Positions 24,664 to 35,537 of a stretch of DNA of 64,000 bases are shown piece after piece. The DNA is from Stichopus chloronotus (Eukaryota; Echinodermata; Holothuroidea; Aspidochirotida; Stichopodidae), in assembly GCA_021234535.1 (NCBI GenBank), contig CM037843.1:4110820-4174819 (forward strand). The letters run 5' to 3'. The notes under the pieces are model-generated. The model was not told where the DNA came from and did not search any database. It saw only the letters and a program-made list of their open reading frames with translations. A program made the position numbers and the translations under genes. The first letter of the stretch is position 1. Each line of letters opens with the position of its first letter.

Positions 24664-25940
24664 ATATATATGTATATATGATTCTGGTGTGACGGCATTT
24701 AGTATGTAATCAGTAACACATATTCACGGTGCAGATTTCAATGTACCGACCTTGATTTGTCAGGCGGTAACACACTCTAGACTAATTTACGGCTAGCATT
24801 TCTCGAGGAACTGTATTCGTTTCATATTTTATGAGAGCCTCTGCATAGCTGAGAAGTCACGCTACACACTTCTGTTTTAATTGGTATAGATAAAACTCTA
24901 CGAGTGGAATTCAAAACAGGTGAACTCGCACTAATTTCATCATGAAGAGGTTTCATGTGATACAAGACTGTTGTCTCGGATGAATCTCGACTTGCAATAA
25001 AAAACAAAACAAAAAAAAAACAGAAAACTACAAGGAGAAAATTGAAGTATTTTTTTTTTTGCCTATTCATAATTCCAAAAAAGTTCGTTTATTTTATTTT
25101 CTCTTCACACAAGCTCTGCAGTTAACCACGGAGATGAGTCAACACTCTTGCAAAATCTACCTCTGGAAAAAAGGCCAAGTCGCAGTGAGTTGTCCAATGA
25201 AATAAAATAAAGATTACATGTATCTACCATTTTGAAATATAAAATACTCTAATAAGAATCACTCATAGGCTAGATGAGTTTCAACCAAAATTACGTCCCT
25301 CCCTGAGCAACGTTTGAAATTTCTCCTGTGGTAGTTTTTGTGACCTCAAGATGTGTGATCTTCAATTTATTATCTCAGTTTACTGTAAACTAGGAATCAG
25401 TATTTATTTCCAACATTGTTTCACAGCAGACTATCTCATTACAATACATAATGCGACAGATCCATAATTTGATGATTTCTAAAGGATGGACAATGACAAA
25501 ATCAACCTCCTCGCCATGTGATATTTATTATTGTTATAAGTACTAGTTATGCGATATGAAAAGGTCAGCGACCATATTTAATATTAAATCTGTAGTCTAA
25601 ACTCTCATTACAAAGGTAGAGTATGGTGTGAAATACTTACGGAAATGTTTAATCATAATCTTATAAGACAAAGGAATAAAATGTACGGTTGCCGAAGAAG
25701 AGAAATTCCGACGCGAGAAACCCTGATATCCATGCTGTTTTCCCTCTTAAACTGATTACGTAATAAACTGTCTGAAGGTTCAAAGTTAATTGCATGCATG
25801 ATACGAGCCGACTTATGCCTGGAAATAATATTGTAATACGGCATTAACATAAAGACGACCAGACAACATAGACACATATTTCACCATCACCTAACAGGTT
25901 TCGTTCACACCCCGACAGTCGAAGTTACAATGACGATGCA

Positions 25941-25948
25941 TGACGTCA
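25941..25948. promoter_or_regulatory. CRE palindrome TGACGTCA
   Basis: Exact site, extended to the 10-bp palindrome ATGACGTCAT. Confidence 0.25.
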
Positions 25949-26547
25949 TAAAGATCACACTTAGTTCCAGTACCTCTGAACTATATAACTATGTTAATGT
26001 TTATTTTACTTCCCGGGATTAATTGTTAACTCCTTGATTTTGGACCTATTGTACTGATTGTGTTCATCTACGAAATGTGTCACCGTTACCTATTTGCTGC
26101 TATCTCAATATCTAACCGCATTCGATTTAATTGGATGATCTCCGAGGCGAACACATCGCACAGGTATAAAATAAACATATGCATTGCATAGGCCTACTTA
26201 GACAAATTAATTTGCCCAGTCTAATCTAGAGTGCGAATTTTGGATATTTTTTATTTTGTCTTCCTCTTTGTCCCTTGCAATTATGTGGTTGTCAACATCA
26301 GTTCGAATCGTGTCGCTTGAAATCATGCAGCGTATGTCTGACCTGTACTTCCTGAAGTTGAGCGGAGGGGAGGGGTTGCTTCTCCCAAGTTGGAGAAACG
26401 AATCTCTATGATAAGGGGAATTGACACTTTGTAATAAGTATTCCACTGATTAGATAAGAAAGTAAATGTACGCATTTTCACTTCGAAGCATGAATTTCCA
26501 CAAAGTGAATAGCTCATGGGTGATCGAAAAATGTTAAATGACAGAAA

Positions 26548-26690
26548 GCATGGATGGATGAATGAACTAAATAGTGAATGAACTTGACGTGACCGAATAA
26601 ATCAATATATGGGTAGATGGGTAAATGAAGGGACCCATGGATGAATGAATAGATTGATGTATGGATGATTTTATTATTGATAGAACTAGC
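26548..26690. repeat. Imperfect tetranucleotide region (GGAT/GAAT)
   Basis: Degenerate ATGGATGGATGAATGAAC-type repeats. This is the complement class of the 9.8-10.05 kb region, so the two are the same repeat type in opposite orientation. Confidence 0.8.
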
Positions 26691-26796
26691 ATGTGACTGA
26701 GTCAATTTTACCCAAAGACGTGATCATTTTTATCTTGACTCTTCAAATGCACATTAGACAAAAAAAAAACCTTAGGTAAACGAAAAGTGTAAAAAT

Positions 26797-26806
26797 AGAT
26801 GGCGCC
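26797..26806 (+). promoter_or_regulatory. AGATGGCGCC motif (CTCF-like)
   Basis: Context ATAGATGGCGCCATACA, identical over these 17 bases to the copy at 39483. Confidence 0.35.
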
Positions 26807-27503
26807 ATACATAAATTTAAAAGGAAACGACTTTCATTTTGCTTATGGTACAAATACTGAAACGCAGTAACTAATGATGGATGAGGCCCATAGCTCACAT
26901 TGATGGTATGAAATGGAGCGCAAACTCAAGGTGTGGAGGGATAATTGATGGTACATCAAAAGCCAACAGAATATAAATAGCGTGACTATAAAGTAGTCAT
27001 TAATAACTGCGTTGTGGCAGATAAGTGTGTCGTAATTGTGTCTTTTTCGAGCAATTAAAAAGCAAATCTATATCAACCCGACGATGGAGAGTTAGTTTGA
27101 AGTGTTATTCGGTAAGTCATTTATTGCATATAGAGCATCCATCTATCTTTCAGAAAGAAAGAGAGGGGCCCTGCTTTATTTTTATTTACAAGGAATACAG
27201 GAAAGTCAGATCGGTGAATGAAGATATTTGCCAAGTCTCCATCGAGATAAAACAAAACGAAACACTCCCTGACAGGTTCGAAAAGTCTCGCTCCACTGCA
27301 GTTTGTTTCTAGTGTTGGAAGAGCAGATACTTGTAAGTAGATGGCCACGAGATAGATGAGAGGATGGAGCTATTGCTGAGAGGATGAAGACGTTTGGGTA
27401 GCGGGAGAAGAAGTGGAGGGTGAAGATGAATCAAAGATGAGACAACTTGACTCTTTCGATAGAATCACATCCACGATTAAACTGCTTAGCAGATAAGATG
27501 AAA

Positions 27504-27540
27504 AAAAAAGAACGAAAGAAAGAAAGAAAGAAAAAAAAAA
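27504..27540. repeat. (GAAA)n microsatellite
   Basis: Short run of GAAA units grading into poly-A. Confidence 0.9.
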
Positions 27541-27870
27541 GACACGAAGAAAGTAAATAAATTTGTTTAAAAGTGGTTTCAGCAAAGACATAAGTAAGCA
27601 TGTATTTTATCTAGTATTTCGCGTATGGTAATAGATGTGTTTTTACAAAAGTACTGTGCTTCAATGAAATAATTCTTAGATAGGTGCCAAGATAAATATA
27701 ATATGTACATATATTATATATACATTTATTACATGTGAATATATTACATGTAAATATATCGGATGAAGAGTGTAAAGTCTACTACTTATTTCACAACCAT
27801 GGGGACCTCTACTCGGAGTGTCGTGCTGTTTTACGCAGTCATCAGGAGGGGTTGTACTGAACTTGACCTT

Positions 27871-28960
27871 CTATATCTCTTTTCCCCTTGCTTTGACACT
27901 ATTTTGGCATATCTTTGTCTGCAGATGTATGCAGTTTGCAAGGATCTCTGACCTTTTACTCAGAAGATTAGAACCGGCACGTTCAATTATTGCCATTTTC
28001 TTAACTTGGCATAAGCTGCAGCAGCCTGAGTTATAGATCAAAGTTGCACATCTTTTGACAATAGACCAGGAGATTTGGTAGGGTTTGTTTGCTTCTTTCA
28101 AAGAACATTCTTGCTTTCAAAGTTCGGTTTCCCCCTGGTACTTTTTCATGTTGAGTGAATTTTGTGGTACCGTTATTAAATCTGTTCTTAAATTTCCCCC
28201 TCACATTCCGATGTCAATAGATCGAGAATGCTCTGAAGACTCCGCTTTGTACACAAATGAAGTGACCACGCACTCTTCCTAGGGTGGGGGGTGGGGGGCA
28301 GGACTCCTTTTTCTACAGTTACATCCGTGGTCGTCATACCCTGATGAAGTTATCAGCGATTTGGATGAGAGTTTCCTGTTATGGCTGCTGATAGCTGCTT
28401 TTTTTTTTTTTTCATTTATCCTGCAGCAATAACTAAGTTTGAATATATTTTTGTTGAAAATTGAGCTAAATCTCTGCTAGAGGGAAGTGCATGTCAACAA
28501 GTTACAGGAACTTTTTGCCAATGTTGGCCTTTACTGATTTATTTTATGGCGTTTTAAACCAAATAATGTTTGTAGTTGTTTTTTACCTTTCCAGTTCAAA
28601 GTTTGGATGAAAGCTGTGGCCTTTTGGATTGAGGGCGTCTTGTTCTTCAGTTGATACTTCGTTGAACATGTGCTGGTTGCATAAGCGGCTATTCAGTCTT
28701 TTGTTGACGGCCTGTGGGAGGTCTCTTATATATGCTTGGTGAGGGGGAAGATTGTGATTGGATGAACGGGGGCTGTCACCTGACTTCCTGTATGGGGTGA
28801 ATGATTCGTTCAACAGGATCAAAGTTATGTCCAGACAGCTCACCTTTTTCAGATTGGCTTCCACTGTGACTTTCAGGCCAAGGCTGTGGAATAAACGAGT
28901 CTTGTAGGCAAGACAGCCAGAGGGGGTTCGGATTGTGGCTAGGACGTCGCCTCAGTATAT
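27871..28960 (-). mobile_element. Decayed retroelement, C-terminal half (RT active site to C-terminus)
   Basis: Read right to left on the minus strand, this is a continuous series of family motifs. Near 28960-28946 the catalytic Y-x-D-D loop survives as IY-stop-GDV, explained by two transitions. In frame follow GLKVTVEANLKKV (about 28885), then PYRK and NHNLPPH, the thumb-like block AVNKRLNSRLCNQHMFNE, an in-frame stop, NIIWFKTP and NKSVKANIGKKFL, and HFPLAEI. After a frame change come LSYCCRINEK and the Cys motif CNCRKR (28323-28306). After in-frame stops in the same frame FVYKAES follows (28257), and then the GIY-YIG-like tail in mixed frames (RFNNGTTKFTQHEK, KYQGETEL). The last open block (28101-27871) has ISWSIVKRC, CSLC and LLSKRSE, typical of the extreme C-terminus. 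Several stops and frameshifts make it inactive. The fingers of the polymerase are missing beyond a G12 tract at 28966. I recognise the protein family from aquatic invertebrate genomes. Placing it in the Penelope superfamily is inference. Confidence 0.8.
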
Positions 28961-28965
28961 GCGTA

Positions 28966-28977
28966 GGGGGGGGGGGG
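28966..28977. repeat. G12 homopolymer at the truncated end of the retroelement
   Basis: Recognisable retroelement sequence stops within a few bases of this tract, so it marks the 5' truncation point or a later expansion. Confidence 0.8.
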
Positions 28978-29559
28978 CGCCATAAAATATTCTTGTGACA
29001 GACTGTACATAAGGCCAAAATTCACCGACCAACACCAGAGACAAAGCCGTGGTCGAAGTACATATACTCTTTTGAAACTTTTACGAAGAAATACTTTTGC
29101 TTTAGTTTTGTTAGCCTGTGAACCACATGAAAGTCACTAAGGTGCCTCACATGCAGCTATGAACATTTTCATAACTGTGAGTACGGTTCTGTAATAGTTG
29201 ATACCCCGGTTTTGGTCGAGGCCGTTACTCTCTAGGACATACTCATATATCAGTAATTGGAATTCGATCCAGACATGAAAATGAACCCGTTCCTTCATTC
29301 TTTGCTCTGTACTCCTTTCCCTCCTCTCCACCTTCCCCTTCTATCACTGGAACACTAACATCACCCCCCCCCCAAAAAAAAATCTCATTTAATGAAGTCG
29401 ACAATACGCTCATCAGGTCCGTTGGAGTGATCCCTGCGAACACTCTAGTATTTATCCTAACCAAAGAAAACGTCAATTAATCTGAAGATATTGTTTCACG
29501 TTACCAATAAGTGACAAGTCAACATATAACAGCTGCCCTTATGATATAAAGGCATTGTG

Positions 29560-29567
29560 TGACGTCA
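29560..29567. promoter_or_regulatory. CRE palindrome TGACGTCA
   Basis: Exact site in the context GTGTGACGTCACTC. Confidence 0.25.
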
Positions 29568-29752
29568 CTCTTGAGCAATGTTAGGGAGGAGAGACCATGG
29601 ATCTACTCACTTGAGGCACATAAAAGGTGCATACAGTGAAGGTAGTATGGCGTATTAGTGTGGGCTATGGAAACCGTCTACGGTGTTCAGTGCATCCCGA
29701 TGCATCCCGCAGACAGTCAGATTAATGAAGTTGTTCATTGAAGCATCACTGT

Positions 29753-29799
29753 GATTGGTCAAAAACTTAACTTTCTTATGGTAATGCCGAACTGATTGG
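29753..29799. promoter_or_regulatory. Paired inverted CCAAT boxes
   Basis: GATTGG at 29753 and again at 29794 (CCAATC on the minus strand), 41 bp apart, about four helical turns. NF-Y uses such pairs. No start site is visible in either direction. Confidence 0.2.
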
Positions 29800-30133
29800 T
29801 CCAAACGTTCTCCTCTTTTGACTTTATCTGTTGGGATACACTCTGGAACAGTTGAGACACGGGTGAGTGTTCCGTCATATAGAGGACGGTATGTAGGAAC
29901 TGCATTTACCAGTCTGAGAGCGCCTGGCGTGAAGATAGCTGTTGTTTTCGTTACTTCTCCTAAATTACATGGATGCACAGATTCTAATATTACGATCGAC
30001 CATGATTGAAAAAAAAAATTATTTATGTAGTCAGTGAAAATGAGTACCTCCATATAATCATTTAACAATTGTCAATAGGAATATAGGAAAATAATGTCAA
30101 CATTAAACATTGTTGATAAAGATGATATGCGAT

Positions 30134-30143
30134 AGATGGCGCC
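30134..30143 (+). promoter_or_regulatory. AGATGGCGCC motif (CTCF-like)
   Basis: Context GATAGATGGCGCCATGC. It shares the ATAGATGGCGCCAT core with the copies at 26797 and 39483. Confidence 0.35.
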
Positions 30144-30379
30144 ATGCTCAAATAATGTTCTTTAGCAAACAGCACGTACGTTGCCCGCACAATGGACGTG
30201 TATTACTCATGTACCGGCTGACTGCATTCATAACACGGCCCGCGAACTGTTGCTTGGATTCCAACCCAATTCGCGTACAGAGTGTAAGCCGTTAAAATGC
30301 CAACATAATCAATTACGCTCAGTAACACTCACTAGGTGTTTTTCTTGCGACATAAATTCCTGCTATTTCTGAGCTAATC

Positions 30380-31436
30380 ATCAAACTTGAAGCAACTTAG
30401 ACTCATAAATATAAAGACCTGTGATCTTAAATGAGACAAACCTGTGATTGGTTGCAGGTGCGGTTACTGTAGATACGTTAGAAAACGAAACATAGCAACA
30501 CCTGCTTCCAAGGTTAAACTTATCACTGAAAAAAGGTTCAAAGTCCTGAATTTGTTTCTTTTTTCTTTCTTCGCACTCCAGTAGGACTCCAGTAACCATA
30601 ACCGGGAAGGTAACTTTGTAGCTGCAAAGTGATATGAGTATAAAGAAAGGCACAGCAATACCACGCACACGTTAAAGTCAGAGTCATTATTCTTCTCAGA
30701 AAACCTTTCTGATTTCACTAAAATTGCCTTCACAGCTGACACAGGCCTATGTCTTTCAAAGCTTGGTGCAGTCAGTGATATGAGCCCACATACCTGTTAA
30801 TAAAAACGTCGGGGCTTGTTATAGGTATCTTCAAATTCCATCTCAATGTTCTGAAATTGTAAATGAAGAAAGTACAAATTTCCGTCAAAAAGCGATGCTT
30901 CAAAGGATGCTTTAGGCATACATAAGACAGTTACCTGACATGATTCCTCTTGTTCTGCAAGAATCAGTAAGATATTTTGACAATGATTATAATTAACCGA
31001 CTTTCAGGTTTTGACTTTTAATAAAGGCAGGCGGAAGAAATTACATCACTCTAGTTCAGTTTATGATATCAAAAAAGTTTGGAAGATATTTTCGTGAACT
31101 CCATTGACATGACAAAAGATGTTTCAAATAACATTCTAATACTCGTTTTTTTCAGCTGTTGTTTTATTTTATAAATGGGAGAATGTCATAATTTCAATGT
31201 TTCTTGTAATTACTTTTCGTAGTTTGAAAATATCAATATTTCTTTTATTTAACAATAGAGACATTAAGCAAAAAGAGTTATGAAAAATGTATTAAACTGA
31301 AACATTAGTGACTCAGTGACTCTATTTTGTCTTTTGTAAATTCCAACCTACACCCTCGATGCGTGTTAAAACAACGCAACACTCTTACTGACAAAAAGAT
31401 AACGAGATATATTGTTAATGTATACTATTTATAAAC
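30380..31436. other. No gene recognised
   Basis: AT-rich sequence to the left of the tandem array. No feature could be supported. Confidence 0.55.
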
Positions 31437-31606
31437 TTGACTATTTGTGAAGAAGGCGAGGTGTCTTCTAATGGCCTTTAATATGTTTGAGGTTATTTAT
31501 TCCCTCCGTTTCTTTTTCTTTCTTGGAATTTAATTTTTCTGTATCAGTATGCTTTACATTATTTTATTCTAGTAAGTGAGACGATATTGTTACTGAATTG
31601 AAAAAG

Positions 31607-31674
31607 CACTTAGTGGTTAAATGGGAAAACACATGTTGTTTTGGCAAGAGACGTGGGTCCAAATCCGTCCAAGT
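31607..31674 (+). ncRNA. tRNA-like sequence, degenerate left copy
   Basis: Aligns with the inner copies but has lost pairs in the acceptor stem and has a changed B box (GGTCCAAATCC). The anticodon-arm loop is 7 nt here (TGTTTTG), one more than in the inner copies, suggesting the inner type lost a base. Confidence 0.6.
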
Positions 31675-31897
31675 AATATATAATAAGGAACAAATAACAT
31701 GGTTAGTTTTTTTTTTTAGTTTTTTTTTTTTCGTTCTTTCAGCTGAAATTCTTCTACTATGTATAAAAGACATATTTCAACATAACCGAGGATAAAAAAG
31801 GGGAAACATTTACTTATGAAAAGTCTTTAACCCAAAGGCGTTATATTATCTCATTGGTTTATGTAGAAAACTATTTACAAACTTGACTTTTTGCGTA

Positions 31898-32549
31898 GAT
31901 TCTCTAATGTTACAAAAATGAACGAGACTGATGTGATATCTCATAACTCTGTCTCTCTCTTGAAAAGTCAAAACATAAAAGTGAGTGACAATCTCTGTTG
32001 AAACGTCTTACTGCTTAATGGGAGAAAAGTGGATATCATGTCGGGTGACTACTTTATGGACACCAACGGCATCCGTAGAGACATCGTTTTTCGGTCAAAA
32101 TTTGTCTTTTCTTCATCTTCAATCTTGGAATATTGAGATGAAGTTTTACAATAAATATATTAATAGAGAACCGTAATGAAGAGAGAAAATAATATTGGTC
32201 GTATATCTGTCCATCTGAATGAGAAATTTGAGTCTAGATTTCTCGCATATTTTCACGGTAGGACCCTCTGTTCAAGGTCAATTGAGAGTTATAACATTAG
32301 GTCTAATATACGGCCATCTGGGTCTCCAATAGGCCATTTTCTGAGAGATGAAACGAAGTGTATTTTATACGGTGTCTTCCAATGGCCTTCTATATTGAAA
32401 ACTTTTTTCAAATTTGACTTTCAGTGCAGAAGGCGAGAAAGATCATTTGTGTATTCTTCTGTAAGTGTCAATGTAGTAGATTTTGACAAGTTTATTCTGT
32501 TTCCTTATTAGTCTATCATCGTGATATTAAGTTAAAGAAATCTTCCACA
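31898..32549 (+). repeat. Array unit 1, missing the tRNA-like segment
   Basis: Matches units 2 and 3 except for a clean loss of about 374 bp, joining CTATATTGA directly to AAACT. The lost part is the whole tRNA-like/T-run segment. A 111-codon frame here exists only because of this deletion and one T/C change at its start. Confidence 0.9.
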
Positions 32550-33575
32550 GATTCTCTAATGTTACAAAAATGAACGAGACTGATGTGATATCTCATAACT
32601 CTGTCTCTCTCTTGAAAAGTCAAAACATAAAAGTGAATGACAATCTCTGTTGAAACGTCTTACTACTTAATGGAAGAAAAGTGGATATCATGTCGGGTGA
32701 CTACTTTATGGACACCAACGGCATCCGTAGAGACATCGTTTTTCGGTCAAAATTTGTCTTTTCTTCATCTTCAATCTTGGAATATTGAGATGAAGTTTTA
32801 CAATAAATATATTAATAGAGAACCGTAACGAAGAGAGAAAATAATATTGGTCGTATATCTGTCCATCTGAATGAGAAATTTGAGTCTAGATTTCTCGCAT
32901 ATTTTCACGGTAGGACCCTCTGTTCAAGGTCAATTGAGAGTTATAACATTAGGTCTAATATACGGCCATCTGCGTCTCCAAAAGGCCATTTTCTGAGAGA
33001 TGAAACGAAGTGTATTTTATACGGTGTCTTCCAATGGCCTTCTATATTGAGGATATCTCCGTTTTGTTTTTATTTCTTAAATTTCTTAAATTTTACTGTA
33101 TCAGTATGCTTTATATTGTTTAATTTTCATAATTGAGAGGATATTTTTCCCGAATCGAAAGAGCACTTGGTGGTTTAATGGGAAAACACTTGCCGTTTGG
33201 CAAGAGATGTGGGTTCAAGTCCCATCCAAGTGACATATAATTCGGAACGAGAATCATGGTCCTCCTCTTTAATTGTTATTTGTTGTTTTTTTTTTCAGCT
33301 GAAATTTCTCTTTTATGTGTAAAATACATAATATTCCAACGTAACCGAGAATGAAATATGCAAAACTTTATTTAAGAAAAGTATTTAGCCTAAAAACGTT
33401 ATTTATCTCATTTGCTAAAGTAGAAAACTATTTTCAAATTTGACTTTTATTGTAGAAGGCGAGAAAGATCATTTCTGTATTCTTCTATAAGTGTCAATGT
33501 AGTAGATTTTGACAAGTTTATTCTGTTTCCTTATTAGTCTATCATCGTGATATTAAGTTAAAGAAATCTTCCACA
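32550..33575 (+). repeat. Array unit 2 (complete)
   Basis: Full 1,026-bp unit with tRNA-like sequence at 33164, T10 at 33286-33295 and the palindrome TTTCAGCTGAAA at 33293-33304. Confidence 0.95.
33164..33233 (+). ncRNA. tRNA-shaped polymerase III unit (inner copy 1)
   Basis: Seventy bases fold as a cloverleaf: acceptor CACTTGG/CCAAGTG (7 of 7), D stem GTTT/AAAC (4 of 4), anticodon stem CTTGC/GCAAG (5 of 5) and T stem GTGGG/CCCAT (one G-U). The A box TGGTTTAATGGG and B box GGTTCAAGTCC match the RNA polymerase III consensus exactly. The anticodon loop has only 6 nt (CGTTTG) and lacks U33, so it cannot be a normal decoding tRNA and no amino acid can be assigned. A T10 run 53 bp downstream could end a transcript of about 125-130 nt. 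It is most likely the head of a tRNA-derived SINE captured in the repeat unit. A functional tRNA-like RNA is the alternative. Confidence 0.75.
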
Positions 33576-34602
33576 GATTCTCTAATGTTACAAAAATGAA
33601 CGAGACTGATGTGATATCTCATAACTCTGTCTCTCTCTTGAAAAGTCAAAACATAAAAGTGAGTGACAATCTCTGTTGAAACGTCTTACTACTTAATGGA
33701 AGAAAAGTGGATATCATGTCGGGTGACTACTTTATGGACACCAACGGCATCCGTAGAGACATCGTTTTTCGGTCAAAATTTGTCTTTTCTTCATCTTCAA
33801 TCTTGGAATATTGAGATGAAGTTTTACAATAAATATATTAATAGAGAACCGTAACGAAGAGAGAAAATAATATTGATCGTATATCTGTCCATCTGAATGA
33901 GAAATTTGAGTCTAGATTTCTCGCATATTTTCACGGTAGGACCCTCTGTTCAAGGTCAATTGAGAGTTATAACATTAGGTCTAATATACGGCCATCTGCG
34001 TCTCCAAAAGGCCATTTTCTGAGAGATGAAACGAAGTGTATTTTATACGGTGTCTTCCAATGGCCTTCTATATTGAGGATATCTCCGTTTTGTTTTTATT
34101 TCTTAAATTTCTTAAATTTTACTGTATCAGTATGCTTTGTATTGTTTAATTTTCATAATTGAGAGGATATTTTTCCCGAATCGAAAGAGCACTTGGTGGT
34201 TTAATGGGAAAACACTTGCCGTTTGGCAAGAGATGTGGGTTCAAGTCCCATCCAAGTGACATATAATTCGGAACGAGAATCATGGTCCTCCTCTTTAGTT
34301 GTTATTTGTTGTTTTTTTTTTTCAGCTGAAATTTCTCTTTTATGTGTAAAATACATAATATTCCAACGTAACCGAGAATGAAATATGCAAAACTTTATTT
34401 AAGAAAAGTATTTAGCCTAAAAACGTTATTTATCTCATTTGCTAAAGTAGAAAACTATTTTCAAATTTGACTTTTATTGTAGAAGGCGAGAAAGATCATT
34501 TCTGTATTCTTCTATAAGTGTCAATGTAGTAGATTTTGACAAGTTTATTCTGTTTCCTTATTAGTCTATCATCGTGATATTAAGTTAAAGAAATCTTCCA
34601 CA
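33576..34602 (+). repeat. Array unit 3 (complete)
   Basis: Full 1,027-bp unit, near-identical to unit 2. Its T-run is one base longer (34312-34322). Confidence 0.95.
34190..34259 (+). ncRNA. tRNA-shaped polymerase III unit (inner copy 2)
   Basis: Identical to the copy at 33164 over the cloverleaf, including the 6-nt anticodon loop and both internal promoter boxes. The shared 6-nt loop shows that the copies arose by duplication of the whole unit, not by separate insertions. Confidence 0.75.
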
Positions 34603-35225
34603 GATTCTCTAATGTTACAAAAATGAACGAGACTGATGTGATATCTCATAACTCTGTCTCTCTCTTGAAAAGTCAAAACATAAAAGTGAGTGACAATCTC
34701 TGTTGAAACGTCTTACTTCTTAATGGAAGAAAAGTGGATATCATGTCGGGTGACTACTTTATGGACACCAACGGCATCCGTAGAGACATCGTTTTTCGGT
34801 CAAAATTTGTCTTTTCTTCATCTTCAATCTTGGAATATTGAGATGAAGTTTTACAATAAATATATTAATAGAGAACCGTAACGAAGAGAGAAAATAATAT
34901 TGATCGTATATCTGTCCATCTGAATGAGAAATTTGAGTCTAGATTTCTCGCATATTTTCACGGTAGGACCCTCTGTTCAAGGTCAATTGAGAGTTATAAC
35001 ATTAGGTCTAATATACGGCCATCTGGGTCTCCAAAAGGCCTTTTCCGAGAGATGAAACGAAGTGTATTTTATACGGTGTCTTCTAATGACCTTCTATATA
35101 TTGAGGTTATTTATTCTCTCCGTTTTGTTTTTGTCGTTTTTGGTGGGAGGGTCTTAAAATTTAAATGAGTGAGAGGATATTGTTCCTGAATTGAGAGAGC
35201 ACTTAGTGGTTTAATGGAAGAGAAA
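34603..35225 (+). repeat. Array unit 4, truncated
   Basis: Matches units 2-3 to about 35090, then switches to the diverged outer type and ends just after the A box of a truncated tRNA-like head (from 35200). Confidence 0.9.
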
Positions 35226-35239
35226 GACTTGTCAAAGTG

Positions 35240-35294
35240 GTTACCGTCAGAGGTTACCATAAAGGTTACCATCAATGTTTGATGGTAACCTTTA
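35240..35294. other. Perfect 16-bp hairpin at the array edge
   Basis: TAAAGGTTACCATCAA and TTGATGGTAACCTTTA form perfect arms around a 3-nt loop (35260-35294). Just upstream are two further GGTTACC direct copies. The block starts about 15 bp after the last array sequence, so it may mark a breakpoint or a hairpin insertion. Confidence 0.8.
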
Positions 35295-35528
35295 ATTTTG
35301 GTTATTTAAATGCAAGATAAAACAAGCCAAACGTTTGAGATAGTTAGTACAAATATTACTAAAAGGCTTGAATGCAGCTTATTGCGTCACATGAAGATGG
35401 TGATTGGAGTTTCCGAACTATTATGCATTTGTTCAAAGTTACAAATCAGACAGGAAACTTTCCTTATTGGAATACTTTTGATGTTGTATTACTTCTACCC
35501 ATTCATTCAAAATGAACATTCATGAACA

Positions 35529-35537
35529 GCGCCACCT
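35529..35537 (-). promoter_or_regulatory. CTCF-like variant AGGTGGCGC
   Basis: Minus-strand variant of the AGATGGCGC motif, fitting the R position of the CTCF core. Confidence 0.25.

Larger units (their letters stand above)
31437..35225 (+). repeat. Tandem array, unit about 1,026 bp, carrying a tRNA-like sequence
   Basis: The landmark GATTCTCTAATGTTAC recurs at 31898, 32550, 33576 and 34603 (intervals 652, 1026 and 1027). By eye the two full units differ at about five positions, so they are very recent or homogenised. Each full unit has a segment without notable structure (about 505 bp), a segment with the tRNA-like sequence, T-run and TTTCAGCTGAAA palindrome (about 366 bp), and a 155-bp linker. 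The left partial unit (31437-31897) is strongly diverged. The right unit stops inside the tRNA-like sequence. The outer tRNA-like segments resemble each other (GAGGTTATTTATT, GCACTTAGTGG) more than the inner ones. Reading frames repeat with the unit but show no codon logic. Confidence 0.95.

Noticed and set aside
29655..30068. 137-codon minus-strand frame
   Set aside because: In AT-rich DNA of this length one or two such frames are expected by chance. It has no recognised motif, although it spans the paired CCAAT boxes.
32176..32511. 111-codon frame in array unit 1, and the 63-codon frame repeated in every unit
   Set aside because: The first exists only because of a deletion and a start-codon change. 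The second is repeated because the DNA is repeated and shows no protein-like conservation pattern.
33164..34259. Functional decoding tRNA genes
   Set aside because: The anticodon loop has 6 nt and lacks U33, so a normal tRNA is unlikely despite good stems and promoter boxes.
35200..35220. A fourth tRNA-like gene
   Set aside because: Only the A-box half remains; the B box and 3' acceptor are missing.
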